64,000 bases of DNA from Bacteroidales bacterium (GCA_016290215.1 JAEETH010000004.1:1-64000); one strand, 5' to 3'; numbered from the stretch's first letter, positions 42,053 through 50,336 are shown. Notes: generated from the sequence alone by a model not told the origin. Numbers and translations: made by a program.

Positions 42053-43084
42053 ATGAAAGAAAAAGTAGAAGAGATATTATCCCAAGTGCGTGACTTCCAG
42101 GCCGACAGCAAAGAGGCTTTGGAAAATTTCCGCATCACCTATTTGAGCAAAAAGGGTATTATTCCCGCTTTGTTCGCTGATTTCAAGACGGTAGCCCCCG
42201 AACTCCGTAAGGAGATGGGCATGAAGCTCAACGAGTTGAAGAACGTGGTTCAAGACAAAGTGGAAGAGCAATTGCAAAAGTTCGAGAGCCAGCATAGCAA
42301 CGATGCAGGCTTCGACATGAGCATGCCCGCCGCCGACATGAAGGGCGCCCGTCACCCGCTGTCCATCGTGCGCCGCGACATCAACGAGATCTTTTCACAC
42401 CTCGGCTTCACCATCGCCGAAGGTCCCGAGATTGAGGACGACTACCATGTGTTCTCGGCCTTGAACTTCCCGCTCGACCATCCCGCCCGCGACATGCAGG
42501 ACACCTTCTTCATCAGCAAGGAGCCCAATGTCAACAAGGCCTCGGATGTGCTGTTGCGCACCCACACCTCGAGCGTGCAGGTCCGCGTGATGGAGACCCA
42601 CCAGCCGCCCATCCGTATCATTGCCCCTGGCCGTGTGTTCCGCAACGAGGCCATCTCGGCCCGTGCCCACTGCATCTTCCACCAGATTGAGGGTCTTTAC
42701 ATCGACGAGAACGTCTCTTTTGCCGACCTGAAGCAGACCTTGTATCACTTTGTGCAGGAGTTCTTCGGCGAGGGCACCAAGGTGCGTTTCCGTCCCTCGT
42801 ATTTCCCCTTCACCGAGACCTCGGCGGAGATGGACATCTCGTGCAACATCTGTGGTGGCAAGGGCTGCAACATCTGCAAGCACACAGGTTGGGTTGAAAT
42901 CTTGGGCTGCGGCATGTGCGACCCCAACATCCTCATCGCCAGCGGCATCGACCCAGAGAAATACACCGGCTTCGCCTTCGGCATGGGTGTGGAACGCATC
43001 GCCATGCTGAAATACGGCATCAACGACCTGCGCCTCTTCTTCGAGAACGACTTGAAGTTCTTGGAGCAGTTTGAGCTGGCGTGA
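42053..43084 (+). CDS. pheS: Phenylalanine-tRNA ligase alpha subunit
   Basis: 343 residues from the ATG at 42053 (MKEKVEEILSQVRDFQAD); an in-frame ATG at 42005 lies in the upstream repeat. It is the catalytic subunit of the alpha2beta2 enzyme. The N-terminal coiled coil (~1-85) is followed by the class II core: motif 1 RHPLSIVRRDINEIFSHLGF, motif 2 PIRIIAPGRVFRNEAISARAHCIFHQIEG and motif 3 GFAFGMGVERIAMLKYGI. A Cys-rich insert, SCNICGGKGCNICKHTG, probably binds zinc. pheT is not adjacent. A terminator follows. Confidence 0.96.
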   Translation: MKEKVEEILSQVRDFQADSKEALENFRITYLSKKGIIPALFADFKTVAPELRKEMGMKLNELKNVVQDKVEEQLQKFESQHSNDAGFDMSMPAADMKGARHPLSIVRRDINEIFSHLGFTIAEGPEIEDDYHVFSALNFPLDHPARDMQDTFFISKEPNVNKASDVLLRTHTSSVQVRVMETHQPPIRIIAPGRVFRNEAISARAHCIFHQIEGLYIDENVSFADLKQTLYHFVQEFFGEGTKVRFRPSYFPFTETSAEMDISCNICGGKGCNICKHTGWVEILGCGMCDPNILIASGIDPEKYTGFAFGMGVERIAMLKYGINDLRLFFENDLKFLEQFELA

Positions 43085-43106
43085 TGTTAAACGTATCCAA
43101 ACAAAG

Positions 43107-43135
43107 AAACCGAGGCTTGGGTCTCGGTTTTTTTT
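43107..43135 (+). terminator. Rho-independent terminator after pheS
   Basis: AAACCGAG, an 8-nt loop, CTCGGTTT, then a T-run. Confidence 0.85.
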
Positions 43136-43160
43136 GTGCTTGCTTACAAGGTATATTCAG

Positions 43161-43286
43161 TTAGTTCCATTGTTCTGGTTGCTCCATTTCCCTGAAGTGT
43201 TGGATGATTTCTTCCGTGACGGTAAAACTCGTTTTGCCCGATGCCGTGGGCTGGAAATAGTCGAATGTGCCGACTTTTAAGCGCAA
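43161..43286 (-). CDS. Possible 41-codon small ORF overlapping the sigma factor stop
   Basis: A minus-strand frame opens with TTG at 43286, overlaps the sigma gene's end by 10 nt and reads KVGTFDYFQPTASGKTSFTV then TEEIIQHFREMEQPEQWN before a stop. The amino-acid pattern looks coding: a strand pair followed by an amphipathic helix. There is no ATG, so it may be a translationally coupled small protein or the end of a longer protein separated from its start by a frameshift. Weakly supported. Confidence 0.3.
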   Translation of the reverse strand: MRLKVGTFDYFQPTASGKTSFTVTEEIIQHFREMEQPEQWN

Positions 43287-43858
43287 AGGCTATATTCGGG
43301 ACGGCTCAGCCAGGCGTGGAGTCTTTTGATTCCCCTATTGCAAGCTTTTCGGGCTCCTTCAATAGAGCAATCCAATTCTTCACCAATACAATCAAGCGAA
43401 CGCTCATAGAGTCCATCGAAGCCAAAGAGTAAAGTCACGGCTTTACACTCCTTGTCGGGCAACTGCTTGACAAGTTTTCTTACCGCCGCACGGGTATTCG
43501 CCGACTCATATCTTTCGTAGGGCGTCGGGTGTTCGCAATCGCAAATATCTCTTTGCGGGTAGTCGTCGTCACCGTCAATCGGGATGATGGGACAGATGTC
43601 GAACTCCTCTTCCAACGAGACTGACAACACCTGATGGATATTCCTCGCAGCTTTTGACATGGCGTGGAGAATAACAGTTTTGGCATAGCCATAGAAAGGC
43701 ACACCCAGTTGGGGATTGTAGGATTCGACGGCATTAACCAGTGCCAGACACCCCTCTTGGAACAAGTCGTCACGCAAGTCTTTGCGGTAGCCGGCTCTTT
43801 CATTTGCAAGTTTGCTCACGAATTTCAGGTTTTCAGCGGTGAAGATGTTTTTTGCCAT
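43277..43858 (-). CDS. Sigma-70 family RNA polymerase sigma factor
   Basis: 193 residues from the ATG at 43858 (MAKNIFTAENLKFVSKLANE). Region 2 is DDLFQEGCLALVNAVESYNP then FYGYAKTVILHAMSKAARNI (~25-80), with the LFQEG core-binding helix and an aromatic-poor 2.3/2.4. An acidic linker follows (DICPIIPIDGDDDYPQRDIC). Region 4 is LVKQLPDKECKAVTLLFGFD and LDCIGEELDCSIEGARKACN (~130-185), a helix-turn-helix that would read the -35 element. Regions 1 and 3 are absent, so it is an alternative sigma of ECF-like size. Its upstream sequence has TTGAAA-17-TATAAA, the motif shared with neighbouring accessory genes, suggesting autoregulation. No anti-sigma gene is adjacent. Confidence 0.88.
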   Translation of the reverse strand: MAKNIFTAENLKFVSKLANERAGYRKDLRDDLFQEGCLALVNAVESYNPQLGVPFYGYAKTVILHAMSKAARNIHQVLSVSLEEEFDICPIIPIDGDDDYPQRDICDCEHPTPYERYESANTRAAVRKLVKQLPDKECKAVTLLFGFDGLYERSLDCIGEELDCSIEGARKACNRGIKRLHAWLSRPEYSLCA

Positions 43859-43868
43859 AAGTCTATGA

Positions 43869-43897
43869 TTTATAGGTGAATAATTGATGTGTTTCAA
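43869..43897 (-). promoter_or_regulatory. Shared accessory promoter motif, sigma factor gene
   Basis: Minus strand TTGAAA (43892-43897), 17 bp, TATAAA (43869-43874). The expected start site lies within a few nt of the ATG at 43858. Confidence 0.6.
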
Positions 43898-43899
43898 TT

Positions 43900-44177
43900 T
43901 TGATGTTACCATTATACGAAATCAAAATCAATCTTGATTTGTGTTAACACGGTTATTTTGCACTTTTTTCGAGTCAAAATAGCCTAATCAATTGAAAAAC
44001 AATTGGATAAAAAATAGAAAAAATTTCATGGCCGATGAAAAAAATTCAGCGCCATGAAAACTTTAATGATCATGCGAATCAACGAAAAGAGGATGTTCCG
44101 CAATATCCTCGTATTTGTCGTCTAACTATGCACCACATTCTTGAAGTCTACAGACTTCGGACACACTGGTTGAAACA
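43900..44177. other. Intergenic region with three palindromes, no gene seen
   Basis: Contains GTGTTAACAC (about 43941), a stem TTTCATGGC/GCCATGAAA (about 44026-44061) and GAAGTCTACAGACTTC (about 44143). No tRNA or protein gene recognised. Confidence 0.45.
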
Positions 44178-44324
44178 CTACCTAACCAAGTAATTTGTTC
44201 CATTTACAATCCCCAAGATTTTTTGGTATTTTTCAACCTTTATCTTGTTTTCAATCTTAATCTTGAGTGCTGAATCAAGGACTTTTTCAAGTTGTTCTTC
44301 GCTGAATTCCGCTTGTTTTTTTAC
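44178..44324 (-). other. Coding-looking extension in the -1 frame after the AlbA_2 gene
   Basis: The frame shifted by -1 at the AlbA_2 stop reads KKQAEFSEEQLEKVLDSALK then IKIENKIKVEKYQKILGIVN up to a TAG. The stop codon is followed by a run of seven A. It has no start codon of its own. It may be a frameshifted tail, a sequencing error in the A-run, or the remnant of another gene. Confidence 0.35.
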
Positions 44325-45967
44325 TCAATCACAATCCAAATGCCGCTTCTGGCATCGCCTTCCCTTCTGAGCTTACCGTTTGCGCGAAGCAGATTGATGT
44401 CTCTTGATATGGTCATTCGTGATACATGCAAGATATTGACAAGACTATCCATAGTGATCTTTGGAGTAATTCTCATCAGATGGAGTATTTCCAATCGTCT
44501 TTTTTCTGCCGTATTTCTATCAGTGACATTATCAGTAACATCAGTAACATTTTCAGGAACACCGTCAGTAACATCGTTTGTAATACCATCATTATCAATC
44601 ACTTTATCAGTAACATTGTCTGTGACATCATCAGTGATATCGGGAGCCCAAACCTCACCGACGGGCAGGATGTGGCCTTCCTTGTCCATACTCAACTCAT
44701 CGCAAACGAACTCCGGATGGCAGGGAATACGAATAATGAAATAGGTATGCTCGTCGTCTGCCTCAATAATCGAATCGGGAGAACCGTTAGCCTTCAGTTC
44801 CTCATGAATTGTCGGGAACCCTGTTCCTCGGCCTTCCGTCAGATGCAACTCCTTCAGAAATTCACCCAAACGTGGATTGCGGTAACGACGGGCATGTATC
44901 CGCTTGCCAGCCCTCAAATCATCCAACTTGATGCTTCGCTCTGCTCCTCCATAACTGATAATCTCAATCTGGTCGGGCATAATGTTCACTTCCACAGGCT
45001 GATATTCGTCATACCGACGGTGATAGTATGCATTCACCAAACTCTCTTCCAACGCCTGATACGGATAGTTGTAAATTACGATGGAGTGCTCGTCGTGTTT
45101 GGGTTTGTGGATGTTTTTCCGCACAACCATATACTTCAGATACTCCAATGCCTTTCTGAGCGTCAGATGCACAGGCCCTTTAAAAGGTTCGGTTTCCGTG
45201 AAATTATTGGGGTCACCGTCCTTGCCTTTGGGGTAAAACACAACATCAATCTGAGTGCCGGGGAAGAACCGTTCCGGATGATACGAGAACAACATCAGCG
45301 CGACATTCTTGATGCGTGTTTGCTCTGCAGGACCTTCCAACAGGTTCATCTGTTCCAACACCTGCATCGCCGTCAAATGTTCCATCTCGCGGGCCAGCGA
45401 ACTTTTCGTTTCTGCCAAGTAATCGCGAATCAGCAACATGGAGATGTCTTCGGGCGTAGCCTTCACATTCCCTCTGTCGTCGAAAGGCACCCGGTTTACC
45501 ATATTCATCAGTTCTGCAAGATAGTCGCCTTTGGCCACTATTGAACTCGAATTATAACGAATGTAGTAGTTGTAGTTCTTATCTTTAGCCGTCACTTGGT
45601 CAGGCACCTTGTAGGGACGACGCTCACCAGCAGTCACCCAAATCACCATCACCGTCTTGCCGTCAACCTGCTCAAAAAACACACGCGGCTGGTAGTAGGG
45701 CACAATGAGATTGTTGAACCCTATCATCGCTTTTTCTATCGGCTCAATGTCGTTGATGTCGATGCCCGCCACGGGTCTCACAGCCCGACCGTTCACCTCG
45801 TCAACACCCACAATGATATATCCGCCGCAGATGTCTTCGAAATCGTTGGCAAAAGCGCATATTGTGCGATAGATCGGGTCAGGGTTCCAGCCCTTCTTGT
45901 ACTCCACTCGGTTGTCTTCCACTATCTGACCACCCAACAGTTCTTCTATATTAATCGGCAATGCCAT
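44321..45967 (-). CDS. AlbA_2 (schlafen-like) ATP-binding protein with C-terminal winged helix
   Basis: 548 residues from the ATG at 45967 (MALPINIEELLGGQIVEDNR); a TTG two codons earlier is less likely. The N-terminal AlbA_2/SLFN domain covers ~10-150 (VEYKKGW, FANDFEDICGGYIIVGVDE, YYIRYNSSSIVA). A GHKL-ATPase-like region covers ~290-420 (YQALEESLVNAYYHRRY; LHLTEGRGTGFPTIHEEL). A low-complexity linker of NVTD/DDVTD words (~440-480) precedes a DeoR-type winged helix (ITMDSLVNILHVSRMTISRD). It is probably a transcriptional regulator or a defence-associated protein, a common type in Bacteroidota accessory islands. A TATCTTTG box is upstream, unlike the shared motif of its neighbours. Confidence 0.85.
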   Translation of the reverse strand: MALPINIEELLGGQIVEDNRVEYKKGWNPDPIYRTICAFANDFEDICGGYIIVGVDEVNGRAVRPVAGIDINDIEPIEKAMIGFNNLIVPYYQPRVFFEQVDGKTVMVIWVTAGERRPYKVPDQVTAKDKNYNYYIRYNSSSIVAKGDYLAELMNMVNRVPFDDRGNVKATPEDISMLLIRDYLAETKSSLAREMEHLTAMQVLEQMNLLEGPAEQTRIKNVALMLFSYHPERFFPGTQIDVVFYPKGKDGDPNNFTETEPFKGPVHLTLRKALEYLKYMVVRKNIHKPKHDEHSIVIYNYPYQALEESLVNAYYHRRYDEYQPVEVNIMPDQIEIISYGGAERSIKLDDLRAGKRIHARRYRNPRLGEFLKELHLTEGRGTGFPTIHEELKANGSPDSIIEADDEHTYFIIRIPCHPEFVCDELSMDKEGHILPVGEVWAPDITDDVTDNVTDKVIDNDGITNDVTDGVPENVTDVTDNVTDRNTAEKRRLEILHLMRITPKITMDSLVNILHVSRMTISRDINLLRANGKLRREGDARSGIWIVIE

Positions 45968-46026
45968 GTTCAACTGTAATTTTGTTTTTCAATTTGCACA
46001 TTGGTGTTACACCAGCAACCAAATTG

Positions 46027-46034
46027 CAAAGATA
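46027..46034 (-). promoter_or_regulatory. Bacteroidota -7 box for the AlbA_2 gene
   Basis: Minus strand TATCTTTG, 59 nt upstream of the ATG. Confidence 0.55.
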
Positions 46035-46086
46035 CAAATATTGAACAAATAATCTCCTAAAACAGGAAATATCAAATGAAAAGCGA

Positions 46087-46533
46087 TTATCTAATCGTTT
46101 TGTAAACGATCTTGTCACAAGCCTTCGTGAATCCTACTCTTCGGATGATTTCAACGGAACTGAAGTCATTCACGTCAAACCAAAAATAATCGAAGAGGCG
46201 TTCACCCTTTTCGTCGCACCCATTCGTGATGCGCGACATGACATCGTTAAGCAGAGGCAACAGTCTGTCTGTGTAGCCGTTTTCGCTGGTTGGGAGCAAA
46301 TCGGGATGGGCATAGAACATCAACACACGGCCTCCTTTTTCCTTGTGCTCCAATTTGGGAATGTGGATGTTGGGGCTTTCTTTTGCAAAAGCGATATACA
46401 TCACCATGCGGTTGCCTTCTTTGTTCCAACACTGAATGGAAAGCGATTCTTTCGCCATGGAATAAAAACTACCGTTTACCAACTCCTTAGGAGTTTGATC
46501 TTCGAATGATGTAGTATTGACGTCGGGTTTCAT
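46087..46533 (-). CDS. Uncharacterised accessory protein
   Basis: 148 residues from the ATG at 46533 (MKPDVNTTSFEDQTPKELVN). The pattern is alpha/beta: SLSIQCWNKEGNRMVMYIAF, KEKGGRVLMFYAHPDLLPTS, LLPLLNDVMSRI and a C-terminal helix SSVEIIRRVGFTKACDKIVY that faintly recalls the last helix of GNAT acetyltransferases. No catalytic residue can be named. It sits 72 nt downstream of the 46606 gene on the same strand and has a TAGTTTTG box of its own. Function unknown. Confidence 0.65.
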   Translation of the reverse strand: MKPDVNTTSFEDQTPKELVNGSFYSMAKESLSIQCWNKEGNRMVMYIAFAKESPNIHIPKLEHKEKGGRVLMFYAHPDLLPTSENGYTDRLLPLLNDVMSRITNGCDEKGERLFDYFWFDVNDFSSVEIIRRVGFTKACDKIVYKTIR

Positions 46534-46572
46534 AGTCGTTAAGTTGTTATTTTTATAATTGGATTCTATCTG

Positions 46573-46580
46573 CAAAACTA
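46573..46580 (-). promoter_or_regulatory. Bacteroidota-type -7 box for the 46087-46533 gene
   Basis: Minus strand TAGTTTTG, 39 nt upstream of the ATG. Confidence 0.45.
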
Positions 46581-46605
46581 GAAAACACAATGATAATGTT
46601 GATGA

Positions 46606-46980
46606 TTATGCTACCTTAGCAATCAAGCTTTTGGCATAGTTGAAGACAACCTGTCGGGCACGGGTTTTCTGCTCTTTCGAGTTGATAGGCAGATGGTAAT
46701 AAAGCACCGTCTTGCCACCACATACGAATGCCAAAATCTCTCCTTGGGCGCTCTCTTTGAGGCGTATGGGCAGGGCACCTGGCTGAATGGCTTGCACCTT
46801 TCTGTCAAGCGCTTCTTTGCTCAAAGGACGGACGGAAAGCAACTTGTGACGATACAAGATGTTGTTGACAGTAATTTGCTCGTACATTACGCCATTTTCA
46901 ATTACGAATTGATGTGCCGCTTTGCCGTTTTGCTTGACGATAGCCTTGAAGTTGGTTTTGTTCAATTCTTTAATTTCCAT
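46606..46980 (-). CDS. Uncharacterised small accessory protein
   Basis: 124 residues from the ATG at 46980 (MEIKELNKTNFKAIVKQNGK). An upstream in-frame ATG lies before the promoter motif and is not used. It is mostly beta strands: AAHQFVIENGVMYEQITVNN, ILYRHKLLSVRPLSKEALDR, GEILAFVCGGKTVLYYHLPI, and a basic tail KTRARQVVFNYAKSLIAKVA. No signal, no Cys pair, no known motif. Its promoter is TTGAAT-17-TATATA, the motif shared with the sigma factor and three or four other genes nearby. Confidence 0.65.
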   Translation of the reverse strand: MEIKELNKTNFKAIVKQNGKAAHQFVIENGVMYEQITVNNILYRHKLLSVRPLSKEALDRKVQAIQPGALPIRLKESAQGEILAFVCGGKTVLYYHLPINSKEQKTRARQVVFNYAKSLIAKVA

Positions 46981-47047
46981 AGTTAGTTTGTTTATATTGT
47001 TTTTCCCCGGGGGTAACCCCGCATACTGGCACCCTGCCGTACAATGA

Positions 47048-47076
47048 TATATAGTCACAGTTTTTGGATTATTCAA
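47048..47076 (-). promoter_or_regulatory. Shared accessory promoter motif, 46606-46980 gene
   Basis: Minus strand TTGAAT (47071-47076), 17 bp, TATATA (47048-47053); the extended -35 is GGTTGAATAATCC. Confidence 0.6.
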
Positions 47077-47103
47077 CCAAAACGCTTTTTATTTACCGTT
47101 TTT

Positions 47104-48201
47104 TCAGAAAAACCGTCCACTGGTGGATTTCAAAGGACCTGCTGAGCGAGGATCCTTGAAAAACGTTTCCACGTCACTTATGGTGTAACCCAAATCGGGG
47201 AACAACGGTTCAAGCGCGGATCGGCGATATTCTCGCAGCAAATAAATGTTGTTTTCTTTTTCCTTTTTCAGTGGCGTGAGTCGCTTCTGGTATTGCTTGT
47301 TGTCAATCTCGCCCGACTTCAGTTGCCTATACAGTTCCTTGCACGCTTCGTCGATCTCCTTCTCTCTCTTTTCCTTCTTTTCCTTCTTCTCTTCATAGAT
47401 GGCCATGATGGCCTTCAGATCGTCGCAATACGCATAAAACAACCTGAATTTGAGACGTTCAATCGTGTCTTCTAGGTTTTGTATCTTAATTGGCATATCC
47501 TTAGTCTTCCAGTAAAGCTCACTCCTCAGATATATATTCTCCAGCTCCATGTCGTCAATCAAGGAAAGGCTTTCTTTTTCCAAAATATCAACGACCAGTT
47601 TCAACGAGTAAGCTTGATACAGGCTCTTTGCCTCATCATAGCGACTGTTAATCCTCATGAAGTTGGGCCACAACGACGAGAACGGATAGATGGATTCCGT
47701 TTCGGTTTTGCCGTTTTCGTCGACAACTCCACAGCGGTTGCTGCCTGATAAGGGGCTGCCAGCGATTTGGTAAACCAGTTTTTTCATTCCGTTACCATCG
47801 CAAATCAAGGCGGTTTCGCAGTTCAGCCACCATTCAAGGTAAACGCCCAAGGTAGGGTTGTGAAATCCGCTCGTCCCCGTGTAGGCCATTCCGTTTTGGA
47901 TGGGCACAGGGCAGAGGAACATGCGACTATCCGACATGATCCTGTTTCTGTACTGAAGAAACTTGAAAGCATTGTTGCAGAAGAGCGACCAGCCTCCTGT
48001 ATTTTCTTCGTCAGTTTTAGGAGTTGGAGCTTGCTTTTTCCCACCAATGGACAAATAAGTGCCGGTGGTGTCCAGTTTCACTTCGTTGTCCACTTGCTCG
48101 CCAGCTTGCTCCAAAGGATAGCAATCGAGTACATTGCCGTTCAACAGTTGGATTTTCCCTTCAGGATGTTTGAAGTCGTCGTGTGTTTTGATGATGCCCA
48201 T
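47104..48201 (-). CDS. Uncharacterised accessory protein with a long charged coiled coil
   Basis: 365 residues from the ATG at 48201 (MGIIKTHDDFKHPEGKIQLL); an ATG at 48234 would lie about at the predicted transcription start. The N-terminal ~180 residues are a compact domain (GGWSLFCNNAFKFLQYRNRI; MFLCPVPIQNGMAYTGTSGF; LEWWLNCETALICDGNGMKK). The centre is helical, and ~255-320 is a highly charged coiled coil (IMAIYEEKKEKKEKREKEID). The family is not recognised. Its promoter is TTGAAT-17-TATAAC of the shared accessory type. Confidence 0.65.
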   Translation of the reverse strand: MGIIKTHDDFKHPEGKIQLLNGNVLDCYPLEQAGEQVDNEVKLDTTGTYLSIGGKKQAPTPKTDEENTGGWSLFCNNAFKFLQYRNRIMSDSRMFLCPVPIQNGMAYTGTSGFHNPTLGVYLEWWLNCETALICDGNGMKKLVYQIAGSPLSGSNRCGVVDENGKTETESIYPFSSLWPNFMRINSRYDEAKSLYQAYSLKLVVDILEKESLSLIDDMELENIYLRSELYWKTKDMPIKIQNLEDTIERLKFRLFYAYCDDLKAIMAIYEEKKEKKEKREKEIDEACKELYRQLKSGEIDNKQYQKRLTPLKKEKENNIYLLREYRRSALEPLFPDLGYTISDVETFFKDPRSAGPLKSTSGRFF

Positions 48202-48243
48202 GATGATTGATTTTATTAATGGAAGTCTGTTCATGTCTATAGT

Positions 48244-48272
48244 GTTATAGCATTACTGATTGGATTATTCAA
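48244..48272 (-). promoter_or_regulatory. Shared accessory promoter motif, 47104-48201 gene
   Basis: Minus strand TTGAAT (48267-48272), 17 bp, TATAAC (48244-48249); the extended -35 is CGGTTGAATAATCC. Confidence 0.6.
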
Positions 48273-48317
48273 CCGGAATAACAAAAATTTTTTGCGTCTG
48301 TAAAAACAATCCCATTT

Positions 48318-48402
48318 CTTCATTGGCTGTAAGCAATCAGCCGTCAGCTATCAGCTCGGAAGCACCCTGGCTGACGGCTGATGGCTGAAAGCTGACGGCC
48401 AT
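48318..48402. repeat. Intergenic dyad repeat (TCAGCTATCAGCTCGG family)
   Basis: GCCGTCAGCTATCAGCTCGG, then a short spacer, then GGCTGACGGCTGATGGC with AAGCTGACGGCC. The core AGCTCGG is shared with 4.1 and 49.0 kb. Confidence 0.75.
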
Positions 48403-48406
48403 ATAG

Positions 48407-48946
48407 TTAGTGCTTTGCCTCTTTGTCGTTTATCTTGCCTCTCTCAAACCAACGGCTAATATCGAAATAGATGGTCTCACTATAGCCGCCTAACCCTTCA
48501 AGCTCAAGGCAATCTATATGTCCTGGAAGCAGGCGCTGGCTCACCACCCTCATGGTCGGGCGGTAGGTTCTCAGGAACTCGTATTCATGTCCCACGCAGA
48601 TGACGCAATACGGATCTTCGAGCGTGCCCTTCCCTGTACTCTCTATCGCCTCGCAAATCAGTAGTTCTTGTCCCAGATATTCTGAAAGGGAAAGTTGTGC
48701 GCAAGTTAATCGCTGGGAGCCTGAAAGCCTGCCTTTGTTTTTCTGCTTCCAATAGTCCACGCTGAGTTCGTCGGGAATAATGCCCTTTGCATAATCCTCA
48801 GTAAAGGTGTAGCCATACACCAAGCCGCGCATGGTTTCCGTGTCGAAATCACGCAGTTGACCTTCAACGAATTTTTTCAACCAATAGTTGTTGAAGGCGT
48901 TTTCGTAGTCTTGGTAGTTTACTTTCTTGGGGTAGTCTGTATTCAT
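48407..48946 (-). CDS. Uncharacterised accessory protein
   Basis: 179 residues (MNTDYPKKVNYQDYENAFNN). Pattern: helix-rich N-terminus (YWLKKFVEGQLRDFDTETMR), then a mixed centre (LTCAQLSLSEYLGQELLICE) and a beta-rich part with EDPYCVICVGHEYEFLRTYR and ETIYFDISRWFERGKI. No signal and no known motif. The leader is long (~130 nt) and contains an intergenic dyad; the promoter is TTGAAA-17-TATAAA of the shared accessory type at 49077-49105. Confidence 0.65.
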   Translation of the reverse strand: MNTDYPKKVNYQDYENAFNNYWLKKFVEGQLRDFDTETMRGLVYGYTFTEDYAKGIIPDELSVDYWKQKNKGRLSGSQRLTCAQLSLSEYLGQELLICEAIESTGKGTLEDPYCVICVGHEYEFLRTYRPTMRVVSQRLLPGHIDCLELEGLGGYSETIYFDISRWFERGKINDKEAKH

Positions 48947-49007
48947 AGCTGTAGTTGAATTTGGTGGTTATTTATTAAGTAAAGGTTCAAAACTAATATA
49001 CAGAATT

Positions 49008-49066
49008 CTAAGCTGTAAGCTATCAGCTCGGTAGCGCCATGGCTGACTGTTGCTGGCTAAATGCTC
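49008..49066. repeat. Intergenic dyad repeat in the leader of the 48407 gene
   Basis: AGCTGTAAGCTATCAGCTCGG then GGCTGACTGTTGCTGGC; same core as 48.3 kb. Confidence 0.65.
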
Positions 49067-49076
49067 ACACAACTAT

Positions 49077-49105
49077 TTTATAGTTTCAGTTTATGACATT
49101 TTCAA
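49077..49105 (-). promoter_or_regulatory. Shared accessory promoter motif, 48407-48946 gene
   Basis: Minus strand TTGAAA (49100-49105), 17 bp, TATAAA (49077-49082), preceded by CTATTCCAAG. Confidence 0.6.
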
Positions 49106-49177
49106 CTTGGAATAGAAAAAAATTACGAAAATAAATCATATTTTTTGCAAGATGTTTTCAATATTTCAAAAATTCTG

Positions 49178-49185
49178 TATTTTTG
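49178..49185 (+). promoter_or_regulatory. Bacteroidota -7 box for the XRE-ImmA gene
   Basis: TATTTTTG, 83 nt upstream of the ATG at 49269. Confidence 0.55.
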
Positions 49186-49268
49186 CAAACTGAAATCGCA
49201 ATGGAAATAATCCCAATCAAAATCAATAAAACTAAGACAAAAAGAAAGTCAAACAAAAAGAAAGAACT

Positions 49269-50333
49269 ATGAAAAGTGGAACAAACACAGTATTTGGAGA
49301 ACGGCTGGCCAATGCCCGTAAGATGCGGTGCCTCTCGCAACGTGAGCTAAGCGAGAGGCTCGACATTTCTCTGTCGGCCAACGCCATTGCCAAGTACGAG
49401 ACGGGCAAGATGATGCCGACAAGCGAGGTGCAGGCGGCCCTCGCCGTCGCGCTCGGGGTGGACATCGATTATTTCCACCACCCCTTCACCGTCAGCATTC
49501 CTGCCAGTGCCTGGAAATTCCGTAAGCGGGCTTCGCTAGGCACCAAACAAATTGCCGCCATCCAACAAATGGCCACCGACCAGATGGAATGCATCGCCGA
49601 CATCGAACAGGTGTGCAACATCAACCAACCCTTTCAACTTGACTACAGCGACACCCCCGTCGCCACCTTCATCCAAGCCGAAGCCATGGCACAACGCGTC
49701 CGCAACGAACTCGGCCTCGGCAACGCCCCTATCTTTACCCCTATCGCCTTGCTTGAGTCGCTTGGCGTCCGCATCGTGGAGGTGGAGGCCGACTCAAAGT
49801 TTGACGGCACCAGCGCCATGGCCGACCACACCCCATTGCTCGTCCTTAACGCCACCTACGAACCCGAACGGAAGCGCTTCACCCTCTTCCACGAGATGGC
49901 GCATCTGCTGCTCCGTTTCGAGGAGGGTGCCGACGTCGAGCGCCTCTGCAACGCCTTCGCCAGCGAGATGCTCATCCCCACTTCGGTCCTTGTCGAACGT
50001 CTCGGCGAGCACCGCAAGAACCTTACCTTCGATGAATTGGCAGGTCTGCAACGCGACTACGGCATCTCCATCGAGGCCCTCATGTACAAAGCCCACTTAC
50101 ACTGCATTATCGACGATGCCTATTCCAAACGATTCAACATTGCTGTAAACAAGAAAACTAACGTAGCGTACCGCGACCGGGTGCGCATTAGCATTTGGCA
50201 ACCCGAAAACACCACTTACTTGCGCCACCTCGTGCTGCAAGCCCTTAGCAACGAACTCATCACCCCCGCCAAGGCAGCCTCGCTGCTCGACGTTGAGGTG
50301 GATTCCATTGATCCAAAAAACATATATGTCTAA
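49269..50333 (+). CDS. XRE-family regulator fused to an ImmA/IrrE (M78) metallopeptidase
   Basis: 354 residues. The N-terminal helix-turn-helix is RKMRCLSQRELSERLDISLS, ANAIAKYETGKMMPTSEVQA (~15-60). The ImmA/IrrE domain covers ~140-270 with the zinc motif FTLFHEMAHLLLRF (HExxH at ~213) and the downstream FASEMLIPTSVLVERLGEH. Such proteins cleave or release repressors and often act as the antitoxin/regulator of a neighbouring toxin or stress gene. Only 3 nt separate it from the next gene, whose product is therefore its likely partner. GC content looks higher than that of the flanking accessory genes. Confidence 0.88.
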   Translation: MKSGTNTVFGERLANARKMRCLSQRELSERLDISLSANAIAKYETGKMMPTSEVQAALAVALGVDIDYFHHPFTVSIPASAWKFRKRASLGTKQIAAIQQMATDQMECIADIEQVCNINQPFQLDYSDTPVATFIQAEAMAQRVRNELGLGNAPIFTPIALLESLGVRIVEVEADSKFDGTSAMADHTPLLVLNATYEPERKRFTLFHEMAHLLLRFEEGADVERLCNAFASEMLIPTSVLVERLGEHRKNLTFDELAGLQRDYGISIEALMYKAHLHCIIDDAYSKRFNIAVNKKTNVAYRDRVRISIWQPENTTYLRHLVLQALSNELITPAKAASLLDVEVDSIDPKNIYV

Positions 50334-50336
50334 GAA

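Noticed and set aside
44292-44744. 150-codon plus-strand frame opposite the AlbA_2 gene's end
   Set aside because: Shadow of the NVTD-repeat linker on the other strand; low complexity.
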